Positions 6,871-12,785 of a stretch of 15,536 nucleotides of DNA are shown in pieces (position 1 is the stretch's first letter; each line of letters opens with the position of its first letter). The notes under the pieces are model-generated. The model was given only the letters and a program-made list of their open reading frames with translations, did no database searches and had not been told where the DNA came from. The stretch spans positions 1,649 to 17,184 of the forward strand of contig MGUO01000285.1 in assembly GCA_001800015.1 (NCBI GenBank), read 5' to 3'. The translations under genes and the position numbers were made by a program. The stretch is from Elusimicrobia bacterium RIFCSPHIGHO2_02_FULL_57_9 (GTDB lineage Bacteria; Elusimicrobiota; Elusimicrobia; UBA1565; UBA9628).

Positions 6871-7769
6871 AAATGTCAAAGGACTTGGAATTAAGCCCTT
6901 CCCAAAAATTAGAGCTGATTGGAAAAATAAAATCCTCGCGCGCCTACGCGAAAGCCTACGAGGACACGGAGTTCATGCAAAAAAAGGATTTGCGGCCAGT
7001 GCGGCTGCAGCTAGAGCTGCTCAAGCCCGAGATGATCCTTCGCGAGCATAAAATACGATCCACCATCGTGGTCTTCGGCTCGGCGCGGGTGATCTCCGGA
7101 CACGACGCCAGGCTGCAGCTAGAGGAATGCCGCATTCAGGCTTCGACCCAGCCTAAAAGCGCGGCCCTGCGCCGCCGTCTTAAGAGGGCTCAGTTGCGGC
7201 TGCAGCAATCCAAGTATTATGAAGAGGCGCGCCGTTTTGCCGCCCTTATTTCACGGGCTCAGCAAACGGATAAGACCCTGGAATTCGTGATCGTGACGGG
7301 CGGAGGCCCCGGCATCATGGAAGCCGCCAACCGCGGGGCCTGGGATACCGGCTCCAAAAGCATCGGGCTCAATATCACTCTGCCTCATGAACAAAATCCC
7401 AATCCTTATATCTCGCCGGAATTAAGCTTCCAATTCCATTATTTCTCGTTGCGAAAAATGCACTTCATGATGCGCGCCAAGGCCCTGGTCGCTTTCCCGG
7501 GAGGATATGGCACCTTGGATGAGCTGTTCGAAACCCTGACCCTGGTCCAAACCGGCAAAAAGCGCCCGCTGCCTATCGTTCTGTTCGGCAAAGACTTCTG
7601 GACCAGGGCCGTCAACTTTGAGTTTTTGGCGCAAGAGGGCGTGATTTCCTGGGAAGACACAAAGCTCTTCAAAATAGTCGAACATGCGGAAGAAGGCTGG
7701 GAGCATATCCGCCGTTTCTGGAAACAGCGCCAGGCGCTTGAAGCGGTCAAAGTCCAGGAACAGGTCTAG
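6867..7769 (+). CDS. LOG-family Rossmann-fold protein (TIGR00730-like), long form
   Basis: The 300-residue protein carries the LOG signature: VTGGGPGIMEAANRGA (143-158), SLRKMHFMMRAKA (194-206) and PGGYGTLDE (211-219). In the family the last two motifs bind the nucleotide phosphate and catalyse release of a base from a nucleoside 5'-monophosphate (cytokinin-activating or generic nucleotide phosphoribohydrolase; such proteins are often misnamed lysine decarboxylase). The arginine-rich helical insert at about 82-130, ending in SKYYEEARRFAALIS, marks the longer bacterial form. Expected location is the cytoplasm. It overlaps dctM by four bases, so it is in the transporter operon, although no link between a LOG enzyme and a TRAP substrate is established. 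A second ATG at 6873 is an equally possible start. Confidence 0.88.
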   Translation: MKMSKDLELSPSQKLELIGKIKSSRAYAKAYEDTEFMQKKDLRPVRLQLELLKPEMILREHKIRSTIVVFGSARVISGHDARLQLEECRIQASTQPKSAALRRRLKRAQLRLQQSKYYEEARRFAALISRAQQTDKTLEFVIVTGGGPGIMEAANRGAWDTGSKSIGLNITLPHEQNPNPYISPELSFQFHYFSLRKMHFMMRAKALVAFPGGYGTLDELFETLTLVQTGKKRPLPIVLFGKDFWTRAVNFEFLAQEGVISWEDTKLFKIVEHAEEGWEHIRRFWKQRQALEAVKVQEQV

Positions 7770-7787
7770 TGCTCCGGCCGGAGCGCT
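7768..7787 (+). promoter_or_regulatory. Palindrome that could mask the next gene's ribosome-binding site
   Basis: GCTCCGGCCGGAGC at 7771-7784 is a perfect 14-base palindrome right after the LOG stop codon, extended on each side by an A-T and a G-C pair around a T-G. The only Shine-Dalgarno-like sequence for the next gene, GGAG at 7780-7783, eight bases before its ATG, lies in the 3' arm. A hairpin here would hide it unless ribosomes reading the upstream gene or another factor open it. The structure is seen; the regulatory role is inferred. Confidence 0.4.
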
Positions 7788-7791
7788 AGCC

Positions 7792-8976
7792 ATGCGACAG
7801 TTTTACGCGGCATGGCTGCTTGTTCTTACGGTCATGCCCAGCTACGACGCTTTAAGCCTCGAACCCGAAAAATATCTTAAAGAGGGCCTGGTCCAGCTTT
7901 ACAATCTCGAGTACGCCCAGGCCCGCGCCAGCTTTCGCAAGGTGGTCGAAGTCGAGCCCGATAATCCCTTCGGCTATCTTTTCGAAGCCGGAGCTATTTG
8001 GTGGCAGGCCGCCAATGAATACAGCCTTTTCCAGGATACCCCAACCTTGCAAGGGCTTTTCGAGCAGGATATCGAGGCGGCTATACGGAAAGCCGATCCC
8101 TTAACCGATTCCAGGCAAAAGGAAATTCGCGCCGACGGCCATTTCATCATGGGCATGGCTTTGGGCACGCGCGGGCAATGGGCCTTGCTGCGCGGGCATT
8201 GGGTCAAGGCTTATTTCGACGGGAAAAAGGGCGTCAAACATCTTAAAAAATGCCTAAAAAACGATCCCCAATATCATGACGCCTATTTGGGTCTCGGCGT
8301 TTATGACTACGAAGCGGCGCATTTGGGCGGGATACTGAAACTGGCCGGCTCCCTGGTCGGCGTGCGCGGAGACGAGCAGCGGGGAATAGAGCGCCTGAAG
8401 CTGGCCATGGAAAAGGGGCGCTACGGCTCGCGCCAGGCCGCGCAGTTTTTATCAAGCATTTACATCGTGGACCTGCGCGACGCCAAACTTGCCCTTCCCA
8501 TCATCCAGAAGCTGCGCTACGATTTCCCGGAGAGCCTTTATTTTCAATTTGTCGAACTTGTGCTTTTGCACTCTCTAGGCGCGCGCGACGGCTCTCTGCT
8601 GCTCGGGCGGCAAATATTTCAAAAAGCCCGGCTCGACCCCAACGCCTTCAACCGCAAGCTGTTAAGCTTGGTTTGCGGTTTAGGCGCAGGCAAATGCCTG
8701 GAGCCAAGCCACGCCGAGGCCTCCTTGGCTTGGTTTGACTACGCGATTTCCCACGCCGGCGTGCGGCCCGATAAGAACTGGCTTTCCACCGCGCGCCTTC
8801 TTCGCGCTTATGCCCATGACATCCTGGGTAAAAAAGATCAAGCTGCCCAGGACTACCGTTGGGTGCTCAAAGCGCCCGCCTTCTCGGATAATCGCCAACG
8901 CGCCTGGGACTGCCTGAGCGCCTCCTGCAACGCCCCCGCTCTCCTTAATTACCTAAAAACTAAGTCAAAAAGCTGA
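7792..8976 (+). CDS. Exported tetratricopeptide-repeat protein
   Basis: I place the start at ATG 7792, which gives 394 residues beginning with a signal-peptide-like segment (MRQFYAAWLLVLTVMPSYDA). The open frame extends upstream to 7684, but that part overlaps the LOG gene and encodes a basic, low-complexity peptide. The mature protein is helical with TPR-type repeats: YLKEGLVQLYNLEYAQARASFRKVVEVEPDNPFGYLF (28-64), KKGVKHLKKCLKNDPQYHDAYLGLGVYDY, and a late repeat LRAYAHDILGKKDQAAQDYRWVLKAP. The run from GHWVKAYFDGKKGVKHL to YEAAHLGG recalls the TTC39/IML2-like TPR group. It lies last in the transporter cluster and, like TatT, would be a periplasmic helical scaffold, so it may assist the same system. 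That link is only from position. Confidence 0.75.
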   Translation: MRQFYAAWLLVLTVMPSYDALSLEPEKYLKEGLVQLYNLEYAQARASFRKVVEVEPDNPFGYLFEAGAIWWQAANEYSLFQDTPTLQGLFEQDIEAAIRKADPLTDSRQKEIRADGHFIMGMALGTRGQWALLRGHWVKAYFDGKKGVKHLKKCLKNDPQYHDAYLGLGVYDYEAAHLGGILKLAGSLVGVRGDEQRGIERLKLAMEKGRYGSRQAAQFLSSIYIVDLRDAKLALPIIQKLRYDFPESLYFQFVELVLLHSLGARDGSLLLGRQIFQKARLDPNAFNRKLLSLVCGLGAGKCLEPSHAEASLAWFDYAISHAGVRPDKNWLSTARLLRAYAHDILGKKDQAAQDYRWVLKAPAFSDNRQRAWDCLSASCNAPALLNYLKTKSKS

Positions 8977-8985
8977 GTTTTTTTT
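8955..8985 (+). terminator. Weak rho-independent terminator candidate
   Basis: AAAAACT (8955-8961) and AGTTTTT (8976-8982) can pair across a 14-base loop, with a run of eight T residues (8978-8985) at the end of the TPR gene. The stem is almost all A-T, so it would be weak in isolation. Position, between two transcription units, is the main support. Confidence 0.3.
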
Positions 8986-9000
8986 GAAACATTTTTGCAC

Positions 9001-9029
9001 TTGAAAAATCCCCAGCCCCGGGCTATCCT
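9001..9029 (+). promoter_or_regulatory. Sigma70-type promoter for the coiled-coil gene pair
   Basis: TTGAAA (9001-9006) and TATCCT (9024-9029) are separated by 17 bases, close to the TTGACA/TATAAT consensus. Transcription would start about 9036, which is the first base of the candidate ATG of the next gene. Either that mRNA is leaderless or translation begins at the in-frame TTG 9054, which has a good GAAGGGG Shine-Dalgarno (9042-9048) five bases upstream. Confidence 0.5.
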
Positions 9030-9035
9030 TCGGGT

Positions 9036-9509
9036 ATGAACGAAGGGGAACCCTTGAGCAAGGGTTGGTGGGAGGGCGAGGCCGCCCTGAGCCTGCCCCA
9101 GGAGAAGGATAATAATCCGGCCAAACTGCAGACCGATTGGATGTCCCGTATGGAACAGCTGGCCGATGAGAAAGCCGCCCTGCGCCAGCAGCTCAATAAA
9201 TTGACCCAGGAAAATCTCTCGCTTAGGCAACGCCAATCCAAGGTCCAGACCGATATCGCGGAGTTTGAAACCCGTCTGTCGCGCTCGCGCGAAGGCTATG
9301 AATCCCATATCAGCCGTTTGGAGGATCATCTGCGCGTTCTCGAGGAACAGATCCGAAACTCCAAGGAAAGCCAGGCTTTTCTGCAGGAGGCTTATCGCAA
9401 GATCGAAGATGAGAATAAGCGCCTCAATGAGGAACTGCGGATGGAGCGGCAGTTCCGCCAGGAAATGAAAACATTCTTCGAGGGCTTTAAAAAAGGAGAA
9501 AAGTCATGA
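9036..9509 (+). CDS. Coiled-coil protein of unknown function
   Basis: I do not recognise a family. The 157-residue product has an acidic N-terminus with a tryptophan pair (KGWWEGEAALSLPQE, residues 9-23) and then, from about residue 34 to the end, a continuous heptad-rich helix full of E, K, Q, R and L (LADEKAALRQQLNKLTQEN, FETRLSRSREGYESHISRL). There is no signal peptide or membrane helix, so it should be cytoplasmic. The stop overlaps the ATG of the next gene by four bases, and that gene also encodes a long coiled coil, so the two may form a complex. The start is uncertain: ATG 9036 would be leaderless, while TTG 9054 has a ribosome-binding site and would remove six residues. Confidence 0.7.
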   Translation: MNEGEPLSKGWWEGEAALSLPQEKDNNPAKLQTDWMSRMEQLADEKAALRQQLNKLTQENLSLRQRQSKVQTDIAEFETRLSRSREGYESHISRLEDHLRVLEEQIRNSKESQAFLQEAYRKIEDENKRLNEELRMERQFRQEMKTFFEGFKKGEKS

Positions 9510-10396
9510 AATACTGGGTTTACATGAATGGCGAAGTGCCCGGCAGCTACACGCCCGAGGAACTAAGCTCCCTTGATGGCTTCACGGCAACCTCGTTAGT
9601 CTGCCCGGCCGAAGGGGAAATCCTGGAAAAAAATTGGCGCAGCTCGGGCGAATTTTCTGATATCATCAAGATTCTCAAGGAGAAAGACGCCAAGATGCCG
9701 CCCTTAAACCCCGACGTCAACCACCTAATCGACACCACCGGCGCGCGTCTTTTCAGCCACGTTGCCAATCTGATGAAGGAGTTGGAGAATCACAGGGAGG
9801 AGCGCGCTCTGGCGATCTCCCTGCAACGGCAAATCATTGATCTTAAAGAGCAACTACACCAGTCCCGCGAAAAAAATTCCAGCCTTGAAAAATGCGCGGC
9901 GCGAATCCCGGAGTTGGAAGAATCCCTGCGCAAGGAACAAACCAGGCTGCAAAACGCGCAATCCACGCTTAAAACCACGGAAGATAATCTGTCGCAGACA
10001 AAGTTCGAGCTGGAAAAGGCCAGAATCGACCTGGAGAACGCCCGGCGCAGGCTGGGAGATAGCGCCAACGATCTGGCCATCCGCAACCGGCTGGTGGACA
10101 AACTCAGCCGCGATCTTTCCGAAAAAGAGGCAAGCCTGGTCAAATCCCTGGATTTGATCCGGCGCCTTGAGGAGGATTTCAACCGGCTTTACCCGCTGGA
10201 GTCAAAAAAGAAAGGCTCGGGCCAGGCCCAGGCCGCGGCTTGCGCCCAGCCTTCCGCCGCAGCCACCGCACCGGCTCCCAAGCCTTCCAAGACTCAGCAC
10301 AATGCGCCGAATGGCCACCCCAAGAACACGGAACCGGAAGCCCACGGCGCCGTAACCGACTTTCTGAAGAAGTTCGTGTCAAAATACGAGCACTAA
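9506..10396 (+). CDS. GYF-like domain and coiled-coil protein
   Basis: The 296-residue protein begins with a compact domain (1 to about 50), KYWVYMNGEVPGSYTPEEL, then FTATSLVCPAEGEILEKNW. This matches the layout of the bacterial GYF_2 domain: Y-Y--NG---GP---EEL, then T-V-P-G---W. Residues about 75-232 are a long coiled coil (LEKCAARIPELEESLRKEQ, LVDKLSRDLSEKEASLVK). Residues 233-278 are an Ala/Pro-rich flexible linker, and the end (AVTDFLKKFVSKYEH) is a short amphipathic helix. GYF domains usually bind proline-rich peptides, so a scaffold role is plausible but not shown. The ATG overlaps the preceding coiled-coil gene (ATGA) after an AAGGAG-like site. A terminator follows. Confidence 0.7.
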   Translation: MKYWVYMNGEVPGSYTPEELSSLDGFTATSLVCPAEGEILEKNWRSSGEFSDIIKILKEKDAKMPPLNPDVNHLIDTTGARLFSHVANLMKELENHREERALAISLQRQIIDLKEQLHQSREKNSSLEKCAARIPELEESLRKEQTRLQNAQSTLKTTEDNLSQTKFELEKARIDLENARRRLGDSANDLAIRNRLVDKLSRDLSEKEASLVKSLDLIRRLEEDFNRLYPLESKKKGSGQAQAAACAQPSAAATAPAPKPSKTQHNAPNGHPKNTEPEAHGAVTDFLKKFVSKYEH

Positions 10397-10397
10397 T

Positions 10398-10429
10398 CGC
10401 GCGACGACGCCTACGGCGACGGAGCGCGC
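10398..10429 (+). repeat. GC-rich hairpin after the GYF-like gene
   Basis: GCGCG and CGCC pair with GGCG and GCGCGC around a three-base TAC apex, leaving an internal loop (ACGA opposite ACGGA). It starts just after the TAA at 10394-10396 and precedes the terminator stem. It may stabilise the mRNA 3' end. No T run follows this stem itself. Confidence 0.4.
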
Positions 10430-10457
10430 CACCGGCCACAGGCCGGCATCCTTTTTT
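10430..10457 (+). terminator. Rho-independent terminator of the coiled-coil pair
   Basis: CCGGCC (10432-10437) and GGCCGG (10441-10446) form a six-pair all-GC stem with an ACA loop. Six T residues at 10452-10457 follow after a five-base CATCC gap, which is longer than ideal. It separates the coiled-coil genes from groESL. Confidence 0.55.
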
Positions 10458-10467
10458 CGCTATTTTC

Positions 10468-10494
10468 TACGATGTGCCAATTTGGTACATCGTA
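10468..10494. promoter_or_regulatory. 27-bp near-perfect palindrome, possible operator
   Basis: The arms TACGATGTGCCAA and TTGGTACATCGTA mirror each other around a central T; 12 of 13 positions pair and the remaining one is G opposite T. It lies between the terminator and the groES promoter, 76 bases before the -35. No T run follows it, so it does not look like a terminator. A dimeric regulator site or a second structured element controlling groESL is possible. Confidence 0.4.
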
Positions 10495-10513
10495 CTTAAA
10501 CGCCTTTTTAAGT
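10494..10513. repeat. AT-rich inverted repeat
   Basis: ACTTAAA and TTTAAGT are separated by six bases (CGCCTT), immediately next to the 27-bp palindrome. A weak promoter-like pair, TTGACC (10513-10518) and GATAAT (10534-10539) with only 15 bases between, starts at its right edge. Function is unknown. Confidence 0.3.
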
Positions 10514-10549
10514 TGACCTCCACCCCACCCCCCGATAATCCCTCGATAA

Positions 10550-10576
10550 TTAGCACTCACAACTTTTGATTGACAA
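10550..10576. promoter_or_regulatory. CIRCE operator 1 (HrcA site), right half degenerate
   Basis: TTAGCACTC is a perfect left CIRCE half-site. Nine bases later GATTGACAA matches the right half GAGTGCTAA at six of nine positions, giving 15 of 18 overall. The degenerate half contains the -35 hexamer TTGACA, so promoter function probably constrains it. Bound HrcA would block RNA polymerase. Confidence 0.65.
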
Positions 10577-10599
10577 CTTTGAAAGTTCTGTGTTATAAT
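10570..10599 (+). promoter_or_regulatory. Consensus sigma70 promoter of groESL
   Basis: TTGACA (10570-10575) and TATAAT (10594-10599) are both exact consensus hexamers with an 18-base spacer. TGT directly before the -10 makes it an extended -10 as well. Predicted transcription starts near 10606, leaving a leader of about 43 bases that contains CIRCE operator 2 and a GGAGG site (10633-10637). Confidence 0.88.
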
Positions 10600-10625
10600 T
10601 AGCAATGCATAGGCGTGAGTGCTAA
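10599..10625. promoter_or_regulatory. CIRCE operator 2 (HrcA site), left half slightly degenerate
   Basis: TTAGCAATG matches the left half at seven of nine positions, and nine bases later GAGTGCTAA is a perfect right half; 16 of 18 in all. It begins at the last base of the -10 box and covers the transcription start, the classic repressing position. In the mRNA it would also form a stem near the ribosome-binding site. Confidence 0.8.
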
Positions 10626-10648
10626 ATACCACGGAGGTAACGAACACC

Positions 10649-10960
10649 ATGACGGAAGCGACAATGTCTAAAATCAAGCTTCAACCCCTGGGCGACCGGG
10701 TTCTCGTCAAGCCGGTTGAGCAGAAGGAAAGCAAGCGAGGCGGAATCATTATTCCCGAGACCGCCAAGGAAAAGCCGCAGGAAGGCCAGGTTGTAGCCAC
10801 CGGCAAGGGCAAAGTGACCGAGGAAGGCAAGGTACTGCCCATGGATGTCAAGGCCGGCGACAAGATTCTCTACGGCAAGTATTCCGGCAACGAGATCAAG
10901 CTTGACGACGTCGAGTACCTGATCATGCATCAGGACGATATCCTCGGCGTGTTGAAATAG
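10649..10960 (+). CDS. groES: Co-chaperonin GroES
   Basis: The product (103 residues from ATG 10649) has all GroES landmarks: LQPLGDRVLVKPVEQKESKRGGIIIPETAKEKPQEGQVVA, with the mobile loop and its GGIIIP motif that contacts GroEL, and the closing DVEYLIMHQDDILGVL. Seven copies cap the GroEL ring in the cytoplasm. GGAGG (10633-10637) lies 11 bases before ATG 10649. A second ATG at 10664, with GGAAG five bases upstream, would give the more usual MSKIKLQPLGDR start and 98 residues. A longer frame reaches GTG 10619, but that lies inside the CIRCE operator and is not credible. The gene is cotranscribed with groEL after a 13-base gap. Confidence 0.95.
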   Translation: MTEATMSKIKLQPLGDRVLVKPVEQKESKRGGIIIPETAKEKPQEGQVVATGKGKVTEEGKVLPMDVKAGDKILYGKYSGNEIKLDDVEYLIMHQDDILGVLK

Positions 10961-10973
10961 GAGGAAATAGGAA

Positions 10974-12596
10974 ATGGCAAAACAGATTATTTTTTCGGAT
11001 GAAGCGCGCCGCAAAATGAAGGAAGGCGTTGACAAGCTCGCCAACGCCACCAAGATGACCCTCGGCCCCCGCGGCCGCTCGGTCGTACTGGAGAAGAAAT
11101 TCGGTTCTCCTCAAATCGTCGATGACGGCGTCGTCATCGCCAAGGAGATCGAGTTGCCCGAGCCTTTTGAGAACATGGGTGCCCAGTTGGCCAAAGAGGT
11201 CGCCTCCAAGACCAGCGACGTCGCCGGCGACGGCACCACCACCGCGATCGTTCTGACCCAGTCCCTGCTGTCTGAGGGCATCAAGAACATCACGGCCGGC
11301 GCCAACGCCAAGGCCATCCAGCGCGGTATGAATAAAGCCGTGGAACTGGTGGTTAAGGAGCTCAAGAAGAGCGTCAAGCCGGTCAAGACCCGGGAAGAGA
11401 AAGCCCAGGTGGCCACCATCTCGGCCAACGACCGCGTCATCGGCGACTTGATCGCCCAGGCCATGGAGAAGGTCGGCCACGAGGGCGTGATCACCGTCGA
11501 GGAAGGCAAATCCGCCGAAACCACCCTAGAGGTGGTCGAGGGAATGCAGTTTGACCGGGGCTATATCTCGCCCTATTTCGTCAGCGATTCCGAGCGCATG
11601 GAAGCCGTTCTTGACGATCCCTATCTGATCATCACCGACAAGAAAGTCTCGGCCATGTCCGACCTGCTGCCGGTGCTTGAAAAGATCGTGCAAACCGGCA
11701 AGTCCTTCCTGTTGATCGCCGAGGACGTCGAGGGCGAGGCCCTGGCGACCCTGGTGGTCAACAAGCTGCGCGGAACCCTGAAAGCCGCGGCCGTTAAAGC
11801 GCCGGGCTTCGGCGACCGGCGCAAGGAAATGCTGGCGGACATCGCGGTACTAACCGGCGGCGAAGTGATCAGCGAGGAGCTCGGCCATAAGCTGGACAAG
11901 GTCGGCCTCGACATGCTGGGCCGCGCCAAGAGGGTGGTCATCGACAAGGACAACACCACCATCGTCAGCGGAGCCGGCGACAAGAACGAGATCAAGAGGC
12001 GCGCTGATTCCATCCGCAAGCAAATCCAGGAGACCACTTCCGATTACGACAAGGAGAAGCTCCAGGAGCGCTTGGCCAAGCTTTCCGGCGGCGTTGCCGT
12101 CATCAATGTCGGCGCGGCCACCGAGACCGAGATGAAGGCCAAGAAAGCCAAGGTTGAAGACGCCTCGCACGCCACGCGTGCGGGCGTGGAAGAAGGCATG
12201 ATCGCGGGCGGCGGCGTGGCCCTGTTGCGCGCCTCCGAGGTCCTTGAGAAATTCAAGGGCGAGGATGAGGACGAAAGCACGGGCGGCCTGATCGTGCGCC
12301 GGGCTCTGCAGTCTCCCATCCGCCAGATCGCGGAAAACTCCGGCTTCGAGGGCTCCGTCGTGGTCCAAAAAGTCCTGAGCTCTTCAAACGGCATCGGCCT
12401 TAACGCGGCCAGCGGCGAATACGTCGACCTGTTCAAGGCCGGCATCGTCGATCCGCTGAAAGTCACCCGCACCGCGCTTGAAAACGCGGTGTCTATCGTG
12501 GGCACCATCCTGACCACGGAGTGCTTGATCTCGGATATTCCCGAGAAGAAAGAAACTTCGATGCCGGGGCACCCTCACGGCGGAGACATGTACTAG
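10974..12596 (+). CDS. groEL: Chaperonin GroEL
   Basis: The 540-residue protein is a full-length Hsp60. It shows TLGPRGR (29-35), the nucleotide-binding VAGDGTTTA (83-91), the apical ISPYFVSDSERMEAVLDDPYLII segment, and VEDASHATRAGVEEGMIAGGG with the ATP-hydrolysis aspartate at Asp396 (E. coli Asp398). Fourteen subunits form the double ring that folds proteins in the cytoplasm. The tail is PEKKETSMPGHPHGGDMY rather than a run of GGM repeats, so the flexible tail projecting into the cavity is short and histidine-containing. AGGAGG (10959-10964) overlaps the groES stop, nine bases before the ATG. The stop codon lies within the first arm of a hairpin that begins the repeat region downstream. Confidence 0.97.
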   Translation: MAKQIIFSDEARRKMKEGVDKLANATKMTLGPRGRSVVLEKKFGSPQIVDDGVVIAKEIELPEPFENMGAQLAKEVASKTSDVAGDGTTTAIVLTQSLLSEGIKNITAGANAKAIQRGMNKAVELVVKELKKSVKPVKTREEKAQVATISANDRVIGDLIAQAMEKVGHEGVITVEEGKSAETTLEVVEGMQFDRGYISPYFVSDSERMEAVLDDPYLIITDKKVSAMSDLLPVLEKIVQTGKSFLLIAEDVEGEALATLVVNKLRGTLKAAAVKAPGFGDRRKEMLADIAVLTGGEVISEELGHKLDKVGLDMLGRAKRVVIDKDNTTIVSGAGDKNEIKRRADSIRKQIQETTSDYDKEKLQERLAKLSGGVAVINVGAATETEMKAKKAKVEDASHATRAGVEEGMIAGGGVALLRASEVLEKFKGEDEDESTGGLIVRRALQSPIRQIAENSGFEGSVVVQKVLSSSNGIGLNAASGEYVDLFKAGIVDPLKVTRTALENAVSIVGTILTTECLISDIPEKKETSMPGHPHGGDMY

Positions 12597-12721
12597 GCGC
12601 TACCGCGCCTAGTACTGATGTCCCCTGCGGGGAATTCCGCTGGACATCATGTATTAGCGCGCGGAGCGCGCAACACTGACGTCCATATAAGAATATCCGT
12701 TGGACGTCATGTGCTAAGCAC
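12590..12721 (+). repeat. Tandem ~60-bp palindromic repeat units in the groEL 3' region
   Basis: Two similar units start at 12590 and 12651, and the beginning of a third is at 12711. Unit 1 has arms GTACTAGGCGC (12590-12600) and GCGCCTAGTAC (12605-12615), a perfect 11-pair stem that contains the groEL stop codon, then TGATGTCC (12616-12623) paired with GGACATCA (12642-12649). Unit 2 has GCGCGC-GGA-GCGCGC (12657-12671), then TGACGTCC (12677-12684) paired with GGACGTCA (12702-12709). GTGCT-A-AGCAC (12711-12721) follows. The T-A pair of one inner stem is C-G in the other, a compensatory change. CTAGTAC can pair either with the groEL end or with GTATTAG downstream, so alternative folds exist. Confidence 0.75.
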
Positions 12722-12760
12722 ACAACCCCCGGGCGGGAAACTCCCGGGGGTTGTTGTTTT
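12722..12760 (+). terminator. Strong rho-independent terminator of groESL
   Basis: ACAACCCCCGGG (12722-12733) and CCCGGGGGTTGT (12743-12754) form a perfect 12-pair stem with a nine-base loop, followed by TGTTTT. It ends about 25 bases before the yggS-family start codon, so the downstream gene needs its own promoter in that short gap or readthrough. Confidence 0.92.
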
Positions 12761-12782
12761 ATACCCCGATTTTTGATAAAAT
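12754..12782 (+). promoter_or_regulatory. Extended -10 promoter for the yggS-family gene
   Basis: TGATAAAAT (12774-12782) fits an extended -10 with one mismatch, and TTGTTT (12754-12759) lies 17 bases upstream as a weak -35 that overlaps the tail of the terminator. The hexamer ends only three bases before ATG 12786, and no Shine-Dalgarno is present. A transcript from here would be leaderless, or would start just inside the gene if the usual spacing holds. Confidence 0.45.
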
Positions 12783-12785
12783 AAC

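Noticed and set aside
7684..7791. Upstream extension of the TPR protein frame by 36 codons
   Set aside because: It overlaps the LOG gene, encodes a basic Ser/Arg-rich stretch, and would bury the clear signal peptide that starts at ATG 7792.
10240..10569. Plus-strand frame of 109 codons running across the terminator and palindrome
   Set aside because: It crosses the GYF-like gene in another frame and then the terminator and palindrome; there is no ribosome-binding site or recognisable product.
10619..10648. GTG start for groES at 10619
   Set aside because: This start lies within the CIRCE right half-site before the GGAGG ribosome-binding site; the GroES family N-terminus begins near 10649-10664.
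11850..12368. Minus-strand frames opposite groEL, up to 172 codons
   Set aside because: They are shadows of a highly conserved gene; the translations are low-complexity and resemble nothing.
12590..12721. CRISPR array as an explanation for the repeats after groEL
   Set aside because: There are only two to three units, they diverge along their whole length, no spacers of even size separate identical repeats, and no cas gene is present.
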